Part shown: one piece after another, positions 63,264 to 64,000 of the stretch
How the letters are laid out: every line of letters begins with the position of its first letter
Numbering within the stretch: the stretch's first letter is position 1
Assembly: GCA_964017065.1 (NCBI GenBank)
Contig: OZ024792.1
Span: forward strand, 8,397,385 to 8,461,384
Direction of reading: 5' to 3'
Source of the DNA: Haliclona indistincta
Taxonomy: Eukaryota; Porifera; Demospongiae; Haplosclerida; Chalinidae
Length of the DNA stretch: 64,000 nucleotides
Program-made: the position numbers and the translations under genes
The notes under the pieces: model-generated
Databases searched by the model: none
What the model was told of the DNA's origin: nothing
Seen by the model: only the letters and a program-made list of their open reading frames with translations

Positions 63264-63559
63264 GGCTTGCTGCGCGAGCACACGTGTTGTCGACCACAGG
63301 CTAGGCGCTACTAGTAGTCAGTGATTAAATATCACTCGGCTACCGTCCACAGTAGTTGAGAGAGGATGGAGAATGAGCCAGGAAAGGATTCACGATTTGT
63401 TACCCGCTGTTGGCCAAATAGTAGTGATGATAGTATGAATAGTGTTGTCGGCCCCGTCACTGTCGCACTACTTCCCGGCCAAGGGACAATAATATGGGAC
63501 ATCAACCAATCAGATTGACTCCCGCTATTGACATGACGTCACACCGCGAATGTACATCA
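63264..63559. promoter_or_regulatory. 296-bp divergent region between IQGAP and SUB1
   Basis: Holds both 5' ends. A 50-codon frame from 63367 (MENEPGKDSR) has no homology I recognise and is more likely leader sequence. A CRE-like TGACGTCA sits at about 63534-63541, 20 bases upstream of the SUB1 start. Confidence 0.5.
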
Positions 63560-64000
63560 ATGGCAAGTAGAAAAAGAAAGAACGTTTCAAAAGAGTTTAT
63601 CGATGATTCAGACGAAGAAGGGAGCAGTAGCCGTCAGCAACCCGAGGTATGTTACTGCACGTACGTCATCCACACTAGTGAAGCTGTGCTGTTGTTTGCA
63701 CAGAAGAAGCCACGCCCGCCCCATGATGGCAAGCCACGCCCATCTGCAGAGAGCACATCAGATGATGAATTAATTCCTGTGAGTGAGTAATGATGATAGA
63801 GATGCATTGTGACTAGTACTGCACAGCTCTCTAAAAATCGGTTTGTGAGTGTTAGATCATTCAAGGGCAGGATCATCGTTGATATTAGGGAATATTATGA
63901 AGACAGCTACAGTGGACAGTCCAAGCCAGGGAAGAAAGGTGTGTAATGGTGCAGTGAACGATCATTAGTGCCTTCCTGCAGGTATAGCACTCTCTATAGA
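63560..64000 (+). CDS. SUB1: SUB1/PC4 transcriptional coactivator p15, 5' part
   Basis: Exons 63560-63646, 63704-63778, 63827-63938 and 63982 onward, cut by the window end. The N-terminus is basic and acidic by turns ([20 protein letters not shown], a Ser-rich SSSRQQPE, then [16 protein letters not shown]), like the regulatory region of PC4. The DNA-binding core follows: [40 protein letters not shown], matching human PC4 ([29 protein letters not shown]). PC4 binds single-stranded DNA as a dimer and aids Pol II initiation and repair. The remaining dimerisation strand and helix lie beyond the window. Confidence 0.93.

Noticed and set aside
63367..63519. 50-codon ORF upstream of SUB1 (MENEPGKDSR)
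   Set aside because: No recognisable homology, lies in the divergent promoter gap, and is short enough to occur by chance.

Overview
This is a eukaryotic, metazoan window. The genes are intron-rich with consensus GT..AG junctions, many introns are only about 40-60 bp, intergenic gaps are tens to a few hundred bp, and the products are animal genes (SHC adaptor, CCDC146, NEDD4-type HECT ligase, nicalin, HSP70, DIS3L, ANKLE1, USE1, PARP16, an LRR adhesion GPCR, a syntaxin, NDUFS7, UNC13, IQGAP, SUB1/PC4). Compactness, very divergent but complete animal families, and the abundance of intronic minisatellites suggest an early-branching animal, most likely a demosponge of the Amphimedon type. The species is an inference; the gene identities come from recognisable protein motifs.

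Layout: SHC-like C-terminal half (+, 3-2490); CCDC146 (-, 2585-12969); an unrecognised 355-aa gene (+, 13056-14259); NEDD4-family HECT ligase (-, 14312-19598); nicalin (-, 19724-22103); truncated intronless HSP70 (+, 22198-23934); DIS3L (-, 23992-32779); ANKLE1/LEM-3 nuclease (+, 32867-37502); USE1 SNARE (+, 37730-39539); PARP16 (+, 39631-40770); LRR adhesion GPCR (-, 40827-45158); syntaxin (+, 45309-46402); NDUFS7 (-, 46437-47330); UNC13 (-, 47499-54471) hosting a tRNA-Trp gene in an intron (50194-50265); IQGAP (-, 54748-63263); SUB1/PC4 (+, 63560 to the window end). Genes alternate in tight divergent pairs (gaps of about 86-300 bp, probably shared promoters) and tight convergent pairs (34-94 bp). 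Several genes share a theme of membrane traffic, ER and cortex (USE1, syntaxin, UNC13, nicalin, PARP16, IQGAP), but nothing suggests co-transcription.

The most striking feature is the non-coding part. About a quarter of the window is tandem arrays inside introns (units of roughly 14-53 bp, arrays up to 3.4 kb). Many of them are built from the splice junction next to them: the unit contains the last or first bases of the neighbouring exon together with the GT or AG, so an intron carries tens of copies of its own 5' or 3' splice site. Two- and three-copy versions (13281-13302; 37948-37982) look like early stages of the same process. Human orthologues of many of these genes sit in two regions, 15q21-q26 and 19p13, so the window may also preserve an ancient linkage group.
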